A DNA stretch of 64,000 nt. It comes from Paenibacillus sedimenti (GTDB lineage: Bacteria > Bacillota > Bacilli > Paenibacillales > NBRC-103111). The translations under genes were made by a program, and so were the position numbers. Numbering within the stretch: the stretch's first letter is position 1; every line of letters starts with the position of its first letter. Location: contig NZ_JACVVD010000007.1 of the NCBI RefSeq assembly GCF_014534655.1, positions 285,828 through 349,827 on the forward strand, written 5' to 3'. This document shows, one piece after another, positions 35,189 through 44,129 of the stretch. The notes beneath the pieces were generated by a model. That model made no database searches and was not told where the DNA came from. It worked only from the letters and a program-made list of their open reading frames with translations.

Positions 35189-35803
35189 TCAGTCAACTCT
35201 CGATTTCAAACGTTTATGCCATTTTAGAAGGAGCACAGCTGCCAGAACAACGAATAATCCGATACAAATGTACTTCAACCACTGTTGTACTAACAGAAAA
35301 ACATAATGCCACTGGTCGCCAAAATAATAACCGATTCCGATAAATACAATGACCCATAGAGCCGATCCTGTATAAGCATATAAAGCGAAGGTCCGATAAG
35401 GAACCCTGATGATACCTACAAAATAGCCTATAATCTGCCTGACACCGGGTATGAAATAACTAAAAAGAAGCAGATTGTTACCGTATTTCTCGTAGTATTT
35501 CCTTGTTTTTTCCAAATGTGCCGGCTTCAAAAACAGCCACTTTCCGTAACGTTCGATCAGCGGCATACCCAGCAGGTACCCGATCCAATACGTAATCGTC
35601 ATCCCCAGCACCGATCCCGCAAAAGCCGCCGCCATAGACGGCAGCCAATCAAGGACTCCTTTATAGGACAAATATCCGGTGTACGTCAGCGTCGTATTTC
35701 CCGGCGGGATCGGAAGTGCAATCGCATCGAGGGGCAGCCCGATCAACAGCACCAGATAGCCATATTCAGCAAATAATTGTTCGATTAATGATAACAGTTT
35801 CAT
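35189..35803 (-). CDS. DedA-family membrane protein 1
   Basis: Membrane protein of 204 residues from the DedA (SNARE-associated/VTT) family, linked to lipid flipping and envelope homeostasis. It has the reentrant loop segment LPIPPGNTTLTYTGYL, the GSVLGMTITYWIGYLLG helix and the conserved YFIPGVRQIIGYFVGI with the Arg needed in the family. AAGGAGCTCTA precedes the ATG. It is followed upstream on the same strand by a second DedA gene 24 bp away, so the pair is likely co-transcribed. Confidence 0.92.
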   Translation of the reverse strand: MKLLSLIEQLFAEYGYLVLLIGLPLDAIALPIPPGNTTLTYTGYLSYKGVLDWLPSMAAAFAGSVLGMTITYWIGYLLGMPLIERYGKWLFLKPAHLEKTRKYYEKYGNNLLLFSYFIPGVRQIIGYFVGIIRVPYRTFALYAYTGSALWVIVFIGIGYYFGDQWHYVFLLVQQWLKYICIGLFVVLAAVLLLKWHKRLKSRVD

Positions 35804-35827
35804 TAGAGCTCCTTATTCAAGGCCGGT

Positions 35828-36496
35828 TTACGATCTTGGCTTCACAGGCCGGGATGCCGCGCGGTTGCCGGCTTTTCTCATTTTACGACGGATTCGTATC
35901 CAGTTTGCGATTGCTGCTTTATTTTGTTTAATGAGAAAAACGATCCCGGCGCCGATCACCAAAACAATAATAGCGGCAATGGAGTATTGAGAAATAACGT
36001 GAAGCAATTGTTCTATTTTTTGACCAAAAACGTTTCCGATCATGACATAAGTCAATGTCCACAGAAAGCCTCCCGTGAAATTATAAAGGATAAAAGTACG
36101 CAGCCGTACCTTTAGGATGCCGGAAACATAGCCTGTGAAATGCCGTAGACCAGGAATATAATAACTAACCAGTATTAGCTTATCACCATACTTATCAAAC
36201 CATTTTGTAACCTTAACGATTCGCTCCTGGTTCATAAAAAAGAATTTGCCGTATTTCTCAAAGAATGGCGTTCCCAGCTTATAACCTAGATAATACGTAA
36301 CAATTGTACCAAATATAGCGCCCAAATAGGAGTAGAGTATGACGAGTAGAATATTAAAGCTTCCGAGTGCAGACATGTGACCGGATATGGCCATGGCCAA
36401 TTCTCCCGGAAAAGGCAAGGCTAAAGATTCGGCAAATAGCCCAAGAAATAAAACCAAGTACCCGTATTGCTCAAAAAGAGTGCCCATCCATTCCAT
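35828..36496 (-). CDS. DedA-family membrane protein 2
   Basis: Paralogue of the next gene (222 residues). Same landmarks: ALPFPGELAMAISGHMSALG, GAIFGTIVTYYLGYKLG and YYIPGLRHFTGYVSGI. It ends in a basic cytoplasmic tail (IRIRRKMRKAGNR). GGAGCGACAAA precedes the ATG. The tandem arrangement suggests either duplication or a hetero-oligomer with differing lipid or undecaprenyl-phosphate roles, which cannot be decided from sequence. Confidence 0.92.
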   Translation of the reverse strand: MEWMGTLFEQYGYLVLFLGLFAESLALPFPGELAMAISGHMSALGSFNILLVILYSYLGAIFGTIVTYYLGYKLGTPFFEKYGKFFFMNQERIVKVTKWFDKYGDKLILVSYYIPGLRHFTGYVSGILKVRLRTFILYNFTGGFLWTLTYVMIGNVFGQKIEQLLHVISQYSIAAIIVLVIGAGIVFLIKQNKAAIANWIRIRRKMRKAGNRAASRPVKPRS

Positions 36497-36628
36497 TTTG
36501 TCGCTCCTCCAAACCGATCCATAACTTTTAATATCTAACTCTAGTTTAGCTAATCAATACACCATCCATAACTGTCTGGGGTTTAGTTTGTAACTGGACT
36601 TTGGTCTTGGAGGTAACAGCCAAAAGTT

Positions 36629-36682
36629 AAAGAAACGCAAGTTGTTACGGGGAAAGCCCACATAACAACTTGCGCTTCTTTT
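36629..36682 (-). terminator. Terminator after RNase J
   Basis: GCAAGTTGTTA and TAACAACTTGC form a perfect 11-bp stem, extended by AAGAA/TTCTT. It lies about 15-60 bp past the ribonuclease stop. Confidence 0.8.
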
Positions 36683-36695
36683 GGATATAACAACA

Positions 36696-38402
36696 TTAAA
36701 TCTCCATGATAATGGGCAGAATGACAGGTCTTCTTCCCGTTTTTTCATAGAGAAACCGTCCCAACGTTTCCTTGACACTGATTTTGAGCGAGCTCCATTG
36801 GTTAACGTTCTCCGTCTGCAATTTGGTGATCGTATCCGCAACGATTCGTCCAGCCTCATCCAAGAGCCCTTCCGACTCCCTGACATAAACGAAGCCGCGG
36901 GAAATGATATCAGGCCCGGACAAAATGCGGCCTTCCGTTTTACTAAGCGTGATGACGACAACAAGAATACCGTCTTCTGAAAGATGCTTGCGGTCGCGCA
37001 GCACAATGTTTCCCACATCCCCAATGCCCCAGCCATCTACAAGCGTGTTCCCGGCTATGACTTTCCTGGTTTGGCGGGCTGCTCCCTGTTCAATATCGAC
37101 AACATCCCCATTATTCAAAATAAAGATATTGCCCGGTTCCACGCCAACAGCTTCCGCTAACAGGCCGTGATGATGGAGCATTCGGAATTCGCCGTGGATC
37201 GGAATAAAATAGGTCGGTTTCATCAACGTTAGCATCAGTTTCAGCTCTTCCTGACTCGCATGTCCGGATACATGCATCCCCGTAACCGAGCCTGATCCAT
37301 AGATGACTTTGGCGCCCAGACGCAGTAAGTTATCGATCGTCCGTGAAACATTCCGCTCGTTGCCCGGAATCGGGCTTGCCGCCATAATGACTGTGTCTCC
37401 GGCCATAATATCCACTTGTCTATAACTGTTACTTGCAAGTCGGGATAAAGCCGCCATCGGTTCTCCTTGGCTTCCGGTGCATAGAACCGCAATGCGTTCA
37501 GGAGCCATCCTGTTCACTTCCCCCGCTTCCACCAGCATCCCTTCGGGGATCGTTAAATATCCAAGCTCAGAAGCGATTTTGACGACATTCACCATACTGC
37601 GGCCCAACAGCGCCAGCTTCCGATTGGTGAGATGAGCGGCATCTACGACTTGCTGAAGGCGATGGACATTCGAGGCGAAGGTGGACAGGAAAACTCTTTG
37701 CTTAGCTTTAATGAAAGCCTCCATAATATGTTCGCCAACAATGCGTTCCGACGGCGTGAAGCCAGGGCGTTCGGCATTCGTGCTCTCGGACAAAAGCGCC
37801 AGCACCCCGTTCCGGCCTATTTCAGCCATGCGATGAAGATCCGGATACTGCTCGTTAACCGGGGTCAGGTCGAACTTAAAGTCGCCCGTATGTACGACAT
37901 TGCCTTCCGGCGTATGGAATACGACACCAAGACAATCGGGGATGCTATGATTCGTTTTGAAAAAAGTAGCCGTTATCGAACCAAGCGTGAGCTTCGAATC
38001 TGAGGTGATCAGGATCCGCTCCGTATCCGCGAGCAGCCCGGCCTCTTTTAATTTGCCTTCAATCAGCCCGAGCGTTAATCGGGTTGCATAAACGGGCATA
38101 TTCAATTGTTTTAAAATGTAAGGCAAGCCCCCGATATGATCCTCGTGGCCGTGCGTGATGATCAATGCACGAACCTTTTGACTATTTTCAATGAGATAAG
38201 TGATATCCGGAATGATTAAATCGATACCAAGTAAGCTTTCATCGGGAAACTTAGAGCCGCAGTCGATAACGACAATATCATCGGCGTATTGAATAGCATA
38301 CATATTTTTCCCAATTTCACCTACGCCTCCCAGGGCGAAAACGGATAGTTTGTTCTCAGTATGACTCAAAGTAAAGCGCCCCCATTGATTGACAGTTTTC
38401 AT
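36696..38402 (-). CDS. Ribonuclease J
   Basis: RNA-degrading metallo-beta-lactamase/beta-CASP enzyme of 568 residues with 5'-exo and endonuclease activity, active in the cytoplasm in mRNA turnover and RNA maturation. It has the zinc-binding HGHEDHIGG, NHSIPDCLG, VHTGDFKFD, the beta-CASP serine/histidine motifs SGHASQEEL and FIPIHGEFRM. AGGAGAAATTA precedes the ATG. Firmicutes have two homologues, J1 and J2; I cannot tell which this is. The stretch before the core (KTVNQWGRFTLSHTENK) is slightly longer than usual. Confidence 0.94.
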   Translation of the reverse strand: MKTVNQWGRFTLSHTENKLSVFALGGVGEIGKNMYAIQYADDIVVIDCGSKFPDESLLGIDLIIPDITYLIENSQKVRALIITHGHEDHIGGLPYILKQLNMPVYATRLTLGLIEGKLKEAGLLADTERILITSDSKLTLGSITATFFKTNHSIPDCLGVVFHTPEGNVVHTGDFKFDLTPVNEQYPDLHRMAEIGRNGVLALLSESTNAERPGFTPSERIVGEHIMEAFIKAKQRVFLSTFASNVHRLQQVVDAAHLTNRKLALLGRSMVNVVKIASELGYLTIPEGMLVEAGEVNRMAPERIAVLCTGSQGEPMAALSRLASNSYRQVDIMAGDTVIMAASPIPGNERNVSRTIDNLLRLGAKVIYGSGSVTGMHVSGHASQEELKLMLTLMKPTYFIPIHGEFRMLHHHGLLAEAVGVEPGNIFILNNGDVVDIEQGAARQTRKVIAGNTLVDGWGIGDVGNIVLRDRKHLSEDGILVVVITLSKTEGRILSGPDIISRGFVYVRESEGLLDEAGRIVADTITKLQTENVNQWSSLKISVKETLGRFLYEKTGRRPVILPIIMEI

Positions 38403-38460
38403 TAATTTCTCCTGTTTGGACCGGTTTTAATCGGGCAAAAAAAAAGCCGTATTTCTAATT

Positions 38461-38498
38461 AATATTCCTTGACAGGAATATTCCTTATGATGTATATT
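38461..38498 (+). promoter_or_regulatory. Promoter with overlapping palindrome before the SRPBCC gene
   Basis: TTGACA (38469-38474), 18 bases, TATATT (38493-38498). The -35 box forms the exact centre of AATATTCC-TTGACA-GGAATATT, an 8-bp-arm perfect inverted repeat, so a repressor there would block polymerase. No regulator gene is adjacent. Confidence 0.65.
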
Positions 38499-38559
38499 CA
38501 AATCAGAAGGAAGATGACCAAAAATCATAAATCATTCATGATCATGAGGAGGAATTACA

Positions 38560-39075
38560 ATGTCTAACAACGCAATGCTTTCGAGAGTAGAGAACGATCG
38601 GGTACTGGTATTGGAGCGCGTTTTCGACGCGCCGCGCGATCTCGTGTTCAAGATGTATAAAGAGCCTGATCATCTCAAGCGTTGGTGGGGGCCGAGAGGC
38701 TGGGAAGTTCCGGTTTGCACCGTCGATTTCCGGCCGGGCGGCGTTTGGCACTACTGCATGAAGTGCGTCGATCAGAACCAAGGTCAATTTTTCGGCATGG
38801 AATCTTGGGGCAAAGGCGTTTATAAGGAAATTGTCGAGCCGGAGACGATCATCTACACCGATTACTTCTCGGATGCCGAAGGCAATACGAACGAGACCAT
38901 GCCATCGACCGAGGTCACGATGGAATTCATCGATCTGGGCGGCAAGACGAAACTGGTCAACCGTGCTGAATATGTGTCCGCGGAGGCCCTCAAGACCGTC
39001 ATGGACATGGGCATGCTGCAGGGCATCACCGAAACTTGGGACCGTTTGGAAGAGCGTCTGAACGAGGTCAAGTAA
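38560..39075 (+). CDS. SRPBCC/AHSA1-type protein
   Basis: START-like fold protein of 171 residues (activator of Hsp90 ATPase homologue 1 type). It begins VLERVFDAPRDLVFKMYKEP, then HLKRWWGPRGWEVPVCTVDFRPGG, and ends LQGITETWDRLEERL, all family hallmarks. Such bacterial proteins bind small hydrophobic ligands and often sit next to an ArsR regulator; none is here, but a palindromic promoter lies upstream. GAGGAGGAATTACA precedes the ATG. Role unknown. Confidence 0.9.
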   Translation: MSNNAMLSRVENDRVLVLERVFDAPRDLVFKMYKEPDHLKRWWGPRGWEVPVCTVDFRPGGVWHYCMKCVDQNQGQFFGMESWGKGVYKEIVEPETIIYTDYFSDAEGNTNETMPSTEVTMEFIDLGGKTKLVNRAEYVSAEALKTVMDMGMLQGITETWDRLEERLNEVK

Positions 39076-39337
39076 GGAAATATGGGGACGGCCGCCTGGC
39101 TTTGAGAGCCGGCGGCTGTTTTGATTTTGGCGTTTTTTTGAAAGCCGCGATTAATCCTGTACCGCCCACTCATTGCCGCCCAATTTTTCATCGAAGCAAC
39201 CAACCCCTTCTATTAAATTTTTCCTCTTTAATTTCCTATTCGAAATCCCAATCCGGCAGAAGGTATTGACCCTGACACTAGTGGAAGGGATTAAACTGGC
39301 ATCGAAAGCAATATTCAAAAAAAGGTGGGAGACGGGA

Positions 39338-39805
39338 ATGAGAAGGGTTTTATTCGTAAAGGCAAATAATCGTCCAGTAGAACAAGCAGTAAGTGTTAAA
39401 TTGTATGAAGCTTTTTTGAAAAGTTATGTGGATTCCCATCGTGAAGATCAGGTGACTGAGCTTGATTTATTTCAAGCGCACTTGCCTTACTTGGATGCTA
39501 CTATGATTAACGGTGCATTCAAATTCAGTCAGGGCATGCCTCTCACTCCGGAGGAAAAGCAGGTAACAGATATTGCAACCAAATACCTGGATCAATTTTT
39601 GAGCGCCGACAAGATTATCATCGGTTTTCCGCTTTGGAATCTTGGCGTTCCTACAGTCTTACATACGTATATCGATTATTTGAATCGTGCTGGAACCACC
39701 TTTAAATATACACCGGAAGGCCCAGTCGGATTGGTAACAGGTAAAAAGGTTGTCTCCGAAACTAAGGGAAAAAATAATCGAAGACGCCGTTCAACTGGCT
39801 GTTGA
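39338..39805 (+). pseudogene. Azoreductase-like flavoprotein, 3' end lost
   Basis: The first 140 residues match FMN-dependent NADH-azoreductase (RRVLFVKANNRP, IIIGFPLWNLGVPTVLHTYI, GPVGLVTGKKVV), but the family continues for another 60 residues with a Gly-rich flavin loop. Here the frame passes into GKNNRRRRSTGC and stops. In another frame just downstream come EDAVQLAVETAKTF and, after a stop, GWGTIAIGDVTDANF, which look like the end of a different flavodoxin-type gene. I read this as a deletion fusion of two flavoprotein genes. GGGAGACGGGA precedes the ATG at 39338, so a truncated product could still be made. Confidence 0.75.
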
Positions 39806-40204
39806 AACAGCGAAAACTTTTTAAAAGGATGGGGAACAATAGCAATTGGAGACGTAACGGATGCAAACTTTAAAGGCGAAGTTGACTCCACTAGAACCGT
39901 TTCATTTCGGCCTGCAGATTTGCTTCACCGCGCAGAGCGCGACTTTTCACAGGGCTTCAACCGCCGGATTTCGCCGACGTCTGCCTGCTAGCTACGGGGC
40001 GGCTTGGTCCCTACCCCGACTGAACTTGCATCAGTAAGTTGTGCCTAGCTTGGCTAGGCGCGCACTGCCCGTTAGCGCAACAAAACCAGGGGCTGCTGCT
40101 CCCTGGTTACTGTGCTTAATGTGCATTCAAATTAATTCCATGTCGCTTTTACATAGAGAAGAACACTATGCTGGATGGTCTCCTTTTCTGATGTCTCTAA
40201 ACTA
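39806..40204. other. Intergenic decay zone after the azoreductase remnant
   Basis: 39806-39990 holds out-of-frame remains of a flavodoxin-like tail (see azoreductase entry). 40061-40108 is a copy of the dispersed ACTGCCCGTTAGC repeat with its hairpin. The rest shows nothing. Confidence 0.5.
40061..40108. repeat. Dispersed hairpin repeat, copy 1
   Basis: CACTGCCCGTTAGCGCAA followed by a stem ACCAGGG...CCCTGGT. Related to copies at 46636, 47503 and 58651. Confidence 0.55.
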
Positions 40205-40690
40205 TCATTCATCGGCACTGGGACCGTAAATACCCGGAACCGATACATCAAGTAGCCGGAGATAGACCGTCAACTGCCCTCGATGGTGGTACCAATGATT
40301 GAGCAGTAACGATCGCACTTGCTGGAAACGTGGGGACTCTAGTATGACTTCTCCTTGTAAAGTCAGTCTGAAGGTCTCACGAAGACCTTCGTCTCCCCAT
40401 GATGAAATGATATCCTCCGCTGTGGCAAGCTGTGCCTCCAACACTGTGAGAATCTCTGAAACGGATGTAGCTTCCGGGAGAGGCACAGTCGGCACCTCTC
40501 GGTCTGGCGCATTCAGCAACACGGCCAGCCCCCCAGGTAATCCAGCCGTATGCAAGGCCAACTGCCCAAGGGACATCGATTTGACATGTGGCTTCCAGGC
40601 AAGGCTAGCTTCTGGAATGCGTTCCATAACACGGCGTGTAGACAGCGCCTCCCACCGTAGTTCCTCCAATAAATCTTCTATAATACTCAC
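40205..40690 (-). CDS. DinB-family protein
   Basis: Four-helix-bundle protein of 161 residues of the DinB/YfiT superfamily, which contains metal-dependent thiol-S-transferases and hydrolases. Metal ligands would be His in LALHTAG (about 46) and the NHWYHHRGQLTVYLR helix (about 130). It has the domain end SVPGIYGPSADE. Promoter and ribosome binding site (GAGGGGATTCA) lie just before the ATG. Substrate unknown; a second DinB gene at 51639 is a distant relative. Confidence 0.88.
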   Translation of the reverse strand: MSIIEDLLEELRWEALSTRRVMERIPEASLAWKPHVKSMSLGQLALHTAGLPGGLAVLLNAPDREVPTVPLPEATSVSEILTVLEAQLATAEDIISSWGDEGLRETFRLTLQGEVILESPRFQQVRSLLLNHWYHHRGQLTVYLRLLDVSVPGIYGPSADE

Positions 40691-41061
40691 ATTGAATCCC
40701 CTCCTAGATCAGCTAACCTAATTATATGACAAACTTAAATAGGAGAGTTCTTATCAATTGCTAAGTTATTGGAATTCAAATACCATGACTGTTCTGTCTG
40801 TTTTACTTTACCTTCATCCATCCTTTACTATTGAACTCTCCTGCCCAATAGTTTAATGGGCATGTGAATAATCCACTACAAATCCAACCTTTAATATCAC
40901 CGCGATTATGCGCATATGTCTGTGTCGCAAAACGATTATGCACCTATTCAGGAACAGAATTCACGACGTGTAAAAATGTAAAACCCGCTCAGCGCGGGTT
41001 TTAATGAATGTATGTTCTTGTCCTCCGACAACACTATTTGCTGCTTCCTTCTTTAACGATT
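40691..41061. other. Intergenic region between DinB and MFS genes
   Basis: About 370 bp of AT-rich sequence without a gene. A perfect terminator AAAACCCGC...GCGGGTTTT at 40980-41003 ends the leftward MFS transcript, and is symmetric. Confidence 0.6.
40980..41003 (-). terminator. Terminator after the MFS gene
   Basis: AAAACCCGC and GCGGGTTTT pair around TCAGC. Confidence 0.8.
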
Positions 41062-42297
41062 TCACAAACCTCCTTTGATTGGAGCTTCTCTTACGGTCTT
41101 CGTTTCCTTCCGGCCGAGTTTAAATAAAGGCACGAGAAACAGCGCACCGGCCAAGAACAATATGCCGCTTGCCGTGAATACGCCGAGAAGCGAGATCCCT
41201 TTCATCAAGATTCCCGACAGCGACAAACCGATGACCATAAAGCCCATAAACATCGGCAGCATGACGCCGTTTACGCGCCCGACAAACGCTTCTTCCGTGT
41301 TCTGCAAAAAGAGTGTATTGATACCGGTTTGAATGCAGGGGTATAAGAAGCCGCCCAAAACCATAAGCGCCATAGTAATAATCACGTTTTCCGACAACCC
41401 GACTCCGATCGTAGTGATCATGCTGCCGAACATTCCGATCGCCAACAGCTTTTGCGGGGAAACCTTCTTGGCGATCGCCATGACCGCTCCGCCACCGACG
41501 AGCATCGCCGCTCCGTTCGCCATGAGCATCCACTGCAGAAACTCTTTCGACTTTCCTAAATTTTCGATGGCGACAAAGACGTTTAGCGGCTGTGTCAAGC
41601 CAAAAGCCAGACCGGCCATGATAAAGGTGCCGATCAATGCCTTGAGCACTTTGCTAACCCGAACGTACCGGAAACCGTCCGCCAGCTCACGCATGAAATG
41701 CGTACTGCCGGACGATGCTTCTTTTTCTTTGTCCTTAGGAAGGAAAGTAAGCACCAATGCAGACAGCAGAAACATCGCACCCATGACTCCGATCGAAATT
41801 TCAATGCCGAAGCGTTGATAGACGAACGTTCCGATGATCGGACCGAGCACCATAAAAATCGCCACAAGCGATTGGAACATCGCCATAACGCTTTGAAGCT
41901 GCTCTTCGGAAACATGCTGCTTGAACAGCTTCAAGGCCGACGGCTGCGAAAACTGTGACATGATGGACGAGACGAGCGTCGCCAAAAAAATCGCCTTCCA
42001 GTCCCCCCATATGAACGCTAACAGCACGGCACCGACGGATAACGCCGAAAGCAAGTCTGAAATAACCATCGTCCGCTTGGGTCGCCATCTGTCCGCGAAC
42101 GTGCCCCCAATGATCGAAAAGAGGAAGATCGGAGCGAATTCGACTACCGAGATGAGAGATACGTACAGCGGGTCGTTATTGGTGATTTCGGTTACGTAAA
42201 GCAGGATGGCAAAATTTCGGATCCAAATGCCGAGCTGAAGCAGTACATTGGAGCTCAAGATCGATGCTACGGCGCGATTTTTAAATAAAGTCAGCAT
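41062..42297 (-). CDS. MFS exporter of the TetR-controlled cassette
   Basis: Twelve-segment major facilitator of 411 residues, of the branch that includes EntS-like and macrolide-type exporters. Signs are NRAVASILSSNVLLQLGIWI, the loop motif GGTFADRWRPKRTMV and the DUF-like C-terminus LVPLFKLGRKETKTV. AAAGGTGGAGAAAAC precedes the ATG. In the leader, AACCGCGGTT (42321-42330) is a perfect palindrome. It lies 113 bp behind a pentapeptide-repeat gene and a TetR regulator, all on one strand, so it is probably one stress or drug-resistance unit. Substrate unknown. Confidence 0.88.
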   Translation of the reverse strand: MLTLFKNRAVASILSSNVLLQLGIWIRNFAILLYVTEITNNDPLYVSLISVVEFAPIFLFSIIGGTFADRWRPKRTMVISDLLSALSVGAVLLAFIWGDWKAIFLATLVSSIMSQFSQPSALKLFKQHVSEEQLQSVMAMFQSLVAIFMVLGPIIGTFVYQRFGIEISIGVMGAMFLLSALVLTFLPKDKEKEASSGSTHFMRELADGFRYVRVSKVLKALIGTFIMAGLAFGLTQPLNVFVAIENLGKSKEFLQWMLMANGAAMLVGGGAVMAIAKKVSPQKLLAIGMFGSMITTIGVGLSENVIITMALMVLGGFLYPCIQTGINTLFLQNTEEAFVGRVNGVMLPMFMGFMVIGLSLSGILMKGISLLGVFTASGILFLAGALFLVPLFKLGRKETKTVREAPIKGGL

Positions 42298-42410
42298 GTT
42301 TTCTCCACCTTTCTTTTATTAACCGCGGTTCTATCAAAGAATCCGCTTCTGTTCTTTCACTGTAGAAGAATCCGAATCGGTCAAACCGTTCTTATGTTCG
42401 ACAAGCTCCC

Positions 42411-43088
42411 TTAAACGACTGTAACTTTTGACAAATCGGCATCCATGCCTTTGAGCAGAGCAAAGGTCAGTTTATCCATCGTTGCACCGTCAAAACAGAT
42501 GGTTTTGATCATACGATAGTACTTCTTAGTCAAAGTAAACCCCGGCTGAAAAGAAACATTTTTAAATGTAGCGCCCTTGAACGAAACGTCGGTTAGTGCC
42601 GCTTTTTCAAACTTGACGCCGATAAACGTCTGACCGTCCAAACACTTCCCGCTTAGATTGGAGTACTTGAAGTCAACCCCATCAAATAAACAACCTTCAA
42701 AAATCGTTTTTCTAAGATCGGTCATCGTTAGCGTGACGTCGGTCAGTCTTACTCCTGTGAATTTGGCTCCGTCAAGCCCAGACTTGATTAAATTGGTTCG
42801 TACAAGGATCGTCTTATTGAAGCTTGCATTTGTCAGGTCAAGCGCGGATAGGCTGCAGTCCGTCAGATTCGCGCCGTCAAAATTGGCTTCGCGTACATCG
42901 CTGCCTTTGAACGTACTGCCGGTCAAATCCGCGCCAGAAAAGTCGGAACCGTGTAACGCGCTGCCTTTAAACTGTCCTTTATGGGCTGTAACGCCTGCAA
43001 GATCGCTTTTCGCCAGGTTGCTTGCGCTAAAGTTTGTCACTACTTGCCGTTCCAGCGAGCGGGAGGTCATTGTCAATTTCTGATTCAT
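42411..43088 (-). CDS. Pentapeptide-repeat protein
   Basis: A 225-residue protein built of about 25-30 A(D/N)LxX pentapeptides from about 20 to 200 (SDFSGADLTGSTFKGSDVRE, NLTDCSLSALDLTNASF), forming a right-handed quadrilateral beta-helix. Some such proteins mimic DNA and shield gyrase from quinolones (Qnr, MfpA), others have no known role; nothing here decides it. The ATG at 43088 is used because the ribosome binding site AAGGAGA is too close to the GTG at 43097. The TetR operator 43146-43172 is 60 bp upstream. Confidence 0.88.
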   Translation of the reverse strand: MNQKLTMTSRSLERQVVTNFSASNLAKSDLAGVTAHKGQFKGSALHGSDFSGADLTGSTFKGSDVREANFDGANLTDCSLSALDLTNASFNKTILVRTNLIKSGLDGAKFTGVRLTDVTLTMTDLRKTIFEGCLFDGVDFKYSNLSGKCLDGQTFIGVKFEKAALTDVSFKGATFKNVSFQPGFTLTKKYYRMIKTICFDGATMDKLTFALLKGMDADLSKVTVV

Positions 43089-43145
43089 AACATTCACATC
43101 TCCTTATAATAAGTTTTCTAAAACGCGCTTTGAACCCGGATCGCC

Positions 43146-43172
43146 CATACATACCAACCGATGGTATGTATG
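43146..43172. promoter_or_regulatory. TetR operator upstream of the pentapeptide gene
   Basis: CATACATACC and GGTATGTATG are perfect 10-bp arms around 7 bases. Fourteen bases (TCGGTTGGTATGTA on the minus strand's complement) recur at the second site upstream of the tetR-type gene. Strong sign of autoregulation plus control of the exporter unit. Confidence 0.75.
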
Positions 43173-43201
43173 ACTTTAAAAATAAGCTGCCTTTCGGCAG
43201 T

Positions 43202-43867
43202 TTAGTTATCTATGCTGACTTCTCTAGCTGACAAACGAAACAGTTCCTCGTATCGTTGAAACATTTGCTCATCGAACAGATCAAGCCCCAGGCCTTTCAA
43301 TATTTCATCGAAAAACCTTACCTTACGCAACATCATCTCAGGTGAAGCTTGGATGACCGCCGGGTTTAGCCACACGTTGGTGAGAATCATCAACGCTTCG
43401 CTAAGCTCCCTTGGATAGTCGGTTCGGATCGAGCCGTCTCGCATACCCTGTTCGATGATGGGCTGAATATAGACGGGTACGGCTTTTTCGATGATGTTCT
43501 CGATCTGTGCCGCCAGCAGCTTCGGATTGCGTAAGAGGTTAGGCGCAGCCGATGCCAGTTCGTTTTGGGCGGGATTGTCGAGAGAGACGCGGGAAATCTT
43601 GCGGAGCTTCTCCAGACCGTTCAGCCCATTATCGTCCCTTACGCCGGACAGCATCTCGTCAACGCCTTTGAACAAATGTTCGGTGACGGCCTGCAAGATC
43701 TCTTCCTTTGACTTGAAGTGATGGTAAATAGCCCCTTTTGTTAGCCCTCCCAGCTCGTTGATGATATCTTGAATGGAGGTCTGCTCGTATCCTTTTTGAA
43801 TGAACAGGTTAAGAGCCACGGTTAGGATTTGGTTGATTGTTTCTTCCGGATATTTATTTCTTGCCAT
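43202..43867 (-). CDS. TetR-family repressor
   Basis: Regulator of 221 residues. The N-terminal helix-turn-helix is complete (EETINQILTVALNLFIQKGY then TSIQDIINELGGLTKGAIYH), and the C-terminal domain is a helical ligand-binding bundle. GAAAGGAGGGGGCGA precedes the ATG at 43867; the frame open to 43906 overlaps the operator. Matching inverted repeats at 43146-43172 and 43882-43900 flank it, so it very likely represses itself and the pentapeptide/MFS genes. The inducer is unknown. Confidence 0.9.
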   Translation of the reverse strand: MARNKYPEETINQILTVALNLFIQKGYEQTSIQDIINELGGLTKGAIYHHFKSKEEILQAVTEHLFKGVDEMLSGVRDDNGLNGLEKLRKISRVSLDNPAQNELASAAPNLLRNPKLLAAQIENIIEKAVPVYIQPIIEQGMRDGSIRTDYPRELSEALMILTNVWLNPAVIQASPEMMLRKVRFFDEILKGLGLDLFDEQMFQRYEELFRLSAREVSIDN

Positions 43868-43881
43868 TCGCCCCCTCCTTT

Positions 43882-43900
43882 CATACATTCGGTTGGTATG
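43882..43900. promoter_or_regulatory. Second TetR operator, upstream of the tetR-type gene
   Basis: CATACATTCGGTTGGTATG: CATAC/GTATG ends and the TCGGTTGGTATGTA core shared with 43146-43172. It lies just ahead of the ribosome binding site. Confidence 0.65.
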
Positions 43901-44010
43901 TAACAAATATATCCGATCAACCTTTTAATGTCAACCAAAAAAAAAAAAAATTCAAAATCATTTGATTTGGGGTGCTTTGTATCACAATTGCTTTCGGCGT
44001 GGTGGACAGC

Positions 44011-44096
44011 GACAAAGGCTCTTACTTGACATATTCAGCCATTTCAATGTTTCGGTATCCCCTTCTGTTCCATGCACGTGAATCCATTGCCCATGC
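44011..44096 (-). pseudogene. Scrap of the 3' end of an rph-like gene
   Basis: About 86 bp closely match 58883-58968, the last codons and downstream sequence of rph. In the same register it reads GQWIHVHGTEGDTETLKWLN, against [16 protein letters not shown] and a stop in rph. It is a broken duplicate with the stop lost, and nothing more of rph is found around it. Confidence 0.75.
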
Positions 44097-44129
44097 AGTG
44101 ATTACATCGTTCCGTGATTTTTATTAAAT

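Noticed and set aside
41075..42199. Several ORFs on the plus strand through the MFS gene
   Set aside because: Hydrophobic MFS genes give long open frames on the opposite strand.
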